From assembly GCF_025446935.1 (NCBI RefSeq), contig NZ_JAOEGN010000008.1, positions 1 to 64,000 of the forward strand: a stretch of DNA of 64,000 nt, read 5' to 3'. This DNA comes from Paracholeplasma vituli (GTDB lineage: Bacteria; Bacillota_I; Bacilli_A; Acholeplasmatales; UBA5453). Under the pieces are notes generated by a model. That model was not told where the DNA came from and did not search any database. It saw only the letters and a program-made list of their open reading frames with translations. The translations under genes and the position numbers were made by a program. This document shows, piece after piece, positions 61,602-64,000 of the stretch. Positions within the stretch are counted from its first letter, which is position 1, and each line of letters opens with the position of its first letter.

Positions 61602-62561
61602 TTACACCTTCTTCGCAATCTTCTTACCAAACAATCCATAAGGTTTGATCAGAACAATAATCATGACAAACAAGTAAGTGGCTGTTTTACCCCAAGGATT
61701 GAAGTAAACAGCGAACAAGTTATCAAAAATGGTGAATAATAATGCGCCTACTACTGGTCCAAAGAAGGTTGAGAAACCGCCTAGGATTGCTGAGAAAAAC
61801 GCTTGAACTTGAGTAGAAATCATCAAGTATGGTGTGACGTAGAATCCATCACGGTTAGAAGCCATAATAATAGCTGCAACTGCACCAATACCACCTGCAA
61901 TCGCCCAGCTCATCGCTGTGATAAACTTGGTATTGACACCCATCATCGATGCCACTTTTTCATTTGAAGCTGTCGCGCGAACGCCTAAGCCCCATTTACT
62001 GAAGCGTAGCATTGCAAAGATGGTACCTAGAATAATCGCACTGAGGAAGGTGGTTAAGACCATCTCTAGTCTAACAGGAATCCCCATATCACGGAAGAAT
62101 GTGACAAAGATATTTAAGAATTTACCCAAAGATGAGTCCACCAAGTTTTTCCCCATACGTGGTAATGGTAACGCATCGACTCCAAATGTCATTGGTAAGA
62201 CACCGGTAATGATGAGAACCATACCCATAGTAATGATTTGCTTACCCACAGGATTTAAGAAACGTGAGTTTCTGAAGATAAGCACATCGATGATCATCGA
62301 GATGATGAAACTTACCAAGATTCCTGCAAGAATCGCTACTAAGTACTCCATCAAAGTCGGTGAAGGTACCGTTGGATTGGTAAAATCTGGATTGGGTAGT
62401 AATAAATAAGAAGTAATGAAGGCAGCAATCGTACCAATCATCCCTTGAGCAAAGTTCGTTGTGAACGATGTCTTAAAAATTAATACAATCGCAAATGTAG
62501 CTAAGATGAGGGGTGCACTTGTAAATAGAGAGGAAATGAATATGTCAATGAATAAATCCAT
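61602..62561 (-). CDS. Liv-type ABC permease (LivH-like)
   Basis: The 319-residue permease shows the LivH pattern: TTNFAQGMIGTIAAF near the start, then GLGVRATASNEKVASMMGVNTKFITAMSWAIAGGIGAVAAI as coupling region, and SAILGGFSTFFGPVVGALL near the end. GGGGGGT lies before the ATG. One base separates it from the KAS III-like gene. Confidence 0.95.
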   Translation of the reverse strand: MDLFIDIFISSLFTSAPLILATFAIVLIFKTSFTTNFAQGMIGTIAAFITSYLLLPNPDFTNPTVPSPTLMEYLVAILAGILVSFIISMIIDVLIFRNSRFLNPVGKQIITMGMVLIITGVLPMTFGVDALPLPRMGKNLVDSSLGKFLNIFVTFFRDMGIPVRLEMVLTTFLSAIILGTIFAMLRFSKWGLGVRATASNEKVASMMGVNTKFITAMSWAIAGGIGAVAAIIMASNRDGFYVTPYLMISTQVQAFFSAILGGFSTFFGPVVGALLFTIFDNLFAVYFNPWGKTATYLFVMIIVLIKPYGLFGKKIAKKV

Positions 62562-62562
62562 T

Positions 62563-63597
62563 TTATACCCCCCATCTCACCACATTAGCAGCCCATACAT
62601 ATCCGATTCCGGCCGCAAGCATGCAAACTACGGAACCATCCTTCACTTGACCGCTTTGTAAAGCTAAGTGCAAGGATAGGATTTGGTCGATTTGACCGAT
62701 ATGACCATAATTTTCCAAGTAAATGGATTGTTCTGGGGTAAGATTTAAATCTTGAAGTAAGGAGAAATGTCCAGAACGCTTCATATGGAGGATTGCTAAG
62801 AACCCGTCTTTAGAAAACTGTTCTTTAGTGATATTCGATTTACGAAGTGATTCTTCAATACATTTATTCCAGTTTGGCATTGAGACTTCATTCAAACGAT
62901 TTTTCATCTTGATCGGGTCTAATAAACGTAAAGATTTTTTCGCTTCTTCTAGATTTTCTGAAGTAATTGGATTACAAATCCCACCAATTTCAACCCCAGC
63001 GGTTCTAGATAATGAACCATCCCCAATAATGTGAGAGCCTAAAAGTAAATTTTTACCATAGTTCTTCTTCAGGATGATGGCACCGCCACCAGCCGCTAAG
63101 TCATACATCATCGACATGTTGCGGTCTGCATAGTCCACAAAGTCTAGATTACGATAACCACCAACAACCATTACGGTATGTACATCATCATCAGCAATCA
63201 ACATGTCTTTCGCCATTTTAAGTGCTGAAACAGTGGTGCAGCATCGATTTTGAACGTCGATACCCCAAGCATTCACTGCACCAATACGATCTTGAACGTA
63301 AAGTGCTGAGGTCGTTAGAGGATATTCTTTCCATTCTTCAGTTACACAAAGAATGACGTCGATTTCTTTTGGGTCTACCCCAGTATTTTTTAAACAATCG
63401 AGTGCAGCTAATGCACCCATTTCTTGAGAACCATCCATTACAGGGTCGGCTGGAACGATTTTCTCAATAATACCTAATTTTTCTTCAATGGCTTGTTCAG
63501 TCCAAATGCCATTGGTTTTTTCTGCGATTTCTTTCGCAGTCATTCTACCTTTCGGTAAATATATGCCTGTACCGACAATGCCTACAGTTGGTTTCAT
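62563..63597 (-). CDS. KAS III-like condensing enzyme (thiolase superfamily)
   Basis: The 344-residue protein has the FabH/HMG-CoA-synthase-like fold: VGIVGTGIYLP at the start, ILCVTEEWKEYPLT, the active-site Cys119 or Cys120 in IDVQNRCCTTVSAL, then ILHMKRSGHF (His) and ENYGHIGQIDQILSL. The last motif differs from the ANYGN of FabH, so it is probably not the fatty acid initiator. Inside an importer operon with a reductase and CoA-transferase it may make or break a 3-oxoacyl thioester. AAGGA precedes the ATG. Confidence 0.82.
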   Translation of the reverse strand: MKPTVGIVGTGIYLPKGRMTAKEIAEKTNGIWTEQAIEEKLGIIEKIVPADPVMDGSQEMGALAALDCLKNTGVDPKEIDVILCVTEEWKEYPLTTSALYVQDRIGAVNAWGIDVQNRCCTTVSALKMAKDMLIADDDVHTVMVVGGYRNLDFVDYADRNMSMMYDLAAGGGAIILKKNYGKNLLLGSHIIGDGSLSRTAGVEIGGICNPITSENLEEAKKSLRLLDPIKMKNRLNEVSMPNWNKCIEESLRKSNITKEQFSKDGFLAILHMKRSGHFSLLQDLNLTPEQSIYLENYGHIGQIDQILSLHLALQSGQVKDGSVVCMLAAGIGYVWAANVVRWGV

Positions 63598-63635
63598 GTG
63601 TTAAGATCCTTTCTTACCTTATAAAAGGCTTTAAT

Positions 63636-63670
63636 ATTATACGAACGACAAGCCAAACGGGTCGTTTGGC
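63636..63670 (-). promoter_or_regulatory. Candidate promoter and palindrome upstream of the KAS III-like gene
   Basis: TATAAT (63636-63641, minus strand) lies 39 bases before the start. Where the -35 box should be is no consensus; instead GCCAAACG-GGT-CGTTTGGC (63652-63670) forms a perfect 8-bp dyad. It may be an operator or activator site, or an intercistronic RNA hairpin after the reductase gene; no T-run follows on the minus strand. Confidence 0.45.
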
Positions 63671-63685
63671 ATGTTTTCGATTCGA

Positions 63686-64000
63686 TTATAGACGCATACC
63701 GCCGTTGACGTTTAGAGTTTGTCCTGTGATGTATGAGGAGTCGTCGCTTGCTAAGAATAAAGCAGCTTTAGCGATTTCTTCTGGTTGTCCAAGACGACCT
63801 AACATCGTTAATTTAGCGAATCCATCAAGAAGTTCTTGCGGAACGGTCTTTAAAATATCAGTCATAACATAGCCTGGAGCGATGGCATTGACTCTTACGT
63901 TCGCACCTTTACGTGCAAATTCTTTAGCCCAAGTCATGGTTAAACCAATAACCCCTGCTTTAGTTGCCGCGTAGTTTGCTTGTCCAATGTTACCAAATAC
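63686..64000 (-). CDS. FabG-like short-chain dehydrogenase, C-terminal part
   Basis: The frame runs beyond the right edge; the visible 104 residues begin VFGNIGQANYAATKAG with the catalytic Tyr-x-x-x-Lys, followed by VRVNAIAPGYVMTDIL and end SYITGQTLNVNGGMRL. The pattern is closest to 3-oxoacyl-ACP/acetoacetyl-CoA reductases (FabG/PhaB type), for which GNxGQxNYAA(T/S)KAG is typical. It is the first visible gene of the Liv/CoA-transferase operon. The internal ATG at 63937 is not the start. Confidence 0.9.
   Translation of the reverse strand, partial: VFGNIGQANYAATKAGVIGLTMTWAKEFARKGANVRVNAIAPGYVMTDILKTVPQELLDGFAKLTMLGRLGQPEEIAKAALFLASDDSSYITGQTLNVNGGMRL

Noticed and set aside
61918-62409. Rightward open frame of 163 codons inside the LivH-like gene
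   Set aside because: Antisense shadow of a conserved permease gene; translation is basic and repetitive with no recognisable fold.
62563-63597. Calling the KAS III-like protein FabH
   Set aside because: The Asn motif differs (NYGHIGQ instead of NYGN), and the context is an importer/CoA-transferase operon and not a fatty acid cluster.
1-64000. tRNA, rRNA and CRISPR arrays
   Set aside because: No cloverleaf sequences, rRNA signatures or regularly spaced direct repeats were noticed in the intergenic regions.

Overview
The window is low-GC, densely packed bacterial DNA whose signals are of Bacillota type: AGGAGG-like ribosome binding sites, sigma-A promoters with TTGACA/TATAAT boxes, a T-box leader, an HPr, and an L27 precursor next to its Prp protease. 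UGA is a genuine stop codon (copA, trmB and the alarmone synthetase all end in TGA inside ATGA overlaps with the next gene), so the code is the standard one and not that of Mycoplasma or Spiroplasma. Between about 26 and 48 kb the gene order follows the known Bacillus order tig-lon-ysxC-valS-folC-radC-rplU-prp-rpmA-obg-ruvA-ruvB-queA, but clpX and the mreBCD/minCD block normally found there are missing. Together with an absence of wall genes this suggests an Acholeplasma/Izemoplasma-like or related lineage. That is inference; no 16S rRNA gene is present.

Region 1 (1-20,966) is a uronate and pectin island. A broken-off TnpB start lies at the left edge. A long leftward gene run follows (read from 15,538 down to 366): two LplB/LplC-type permeases, a lipoprotein solute-binding protein with two Ig-like domains, an MsmK-type ATPase, five small unknown membrane proteins, a GH28 galacturonidase without signal peptide, kdgA, a YhcH-family protein, kdgK, an IclR regulator fused to a TIM-barrel domain, kduI and kduD. 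A divergent cytosolic pectin methylesterase and a separate uxaBAC operon with its own promoter and palindromes complete the set. The genes describe import of methylated oligogalacturonides, demethylation and cleavage in the cytosol, and conversion to 2-keto-3-deoxygluconate by both the galacturonate route (UxaC, UxaB, UxaA) and the unsaturated-uronate route (KduI, KduD), then KdgK and KdgA to pyruvate and glyceraldehyde 3-phosphate.

Region 2 (21-26 kb) has a leftward operon: a cysteine-less EIIB-like protein, HPr, a DUF368 lipid-carrier transporter, TrmB, an M42 peptidase and an aldo/keto reductase. A divergent undecaprenyl-diphosphatase gene faces it.

Region 3 (26-48 kb) is the conserved housekeeping block. 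It also holds a 1,218-residue coiled-coil protein, a DUF697 membrane protein, a T-box-controlled acetyltransferase-valS-folC operon, and the lon and tig genes.

Region 4 (48-64 kb) contains a membrane-anchored trypsin-like protease, a csoR-copA-copZ copper operon with a visible CsoR operator, a small alarmone synthetase with an Old Yellow Enzyme, and a leftward operon entering from the right edge: FabG-like reductase, KAS III-like enzyme, a full Liv-type ABC importer, a CoA-transferase and two alpha/beta hydrolases. The last looks like uptake and CoA-dependent metabolism of an unknown acyl or carboxylic compound.

No tRNA, rRNA or CRISPR array was seen. No stretch above 300 bases lacks a gene; the two longest gaps are 132-365 (AT-rich, a short hairpin at 231-245 and the kduD terminator) and 20,831-21,107 (uxaBAC promoter region and the aldo/keto reductase terminator).
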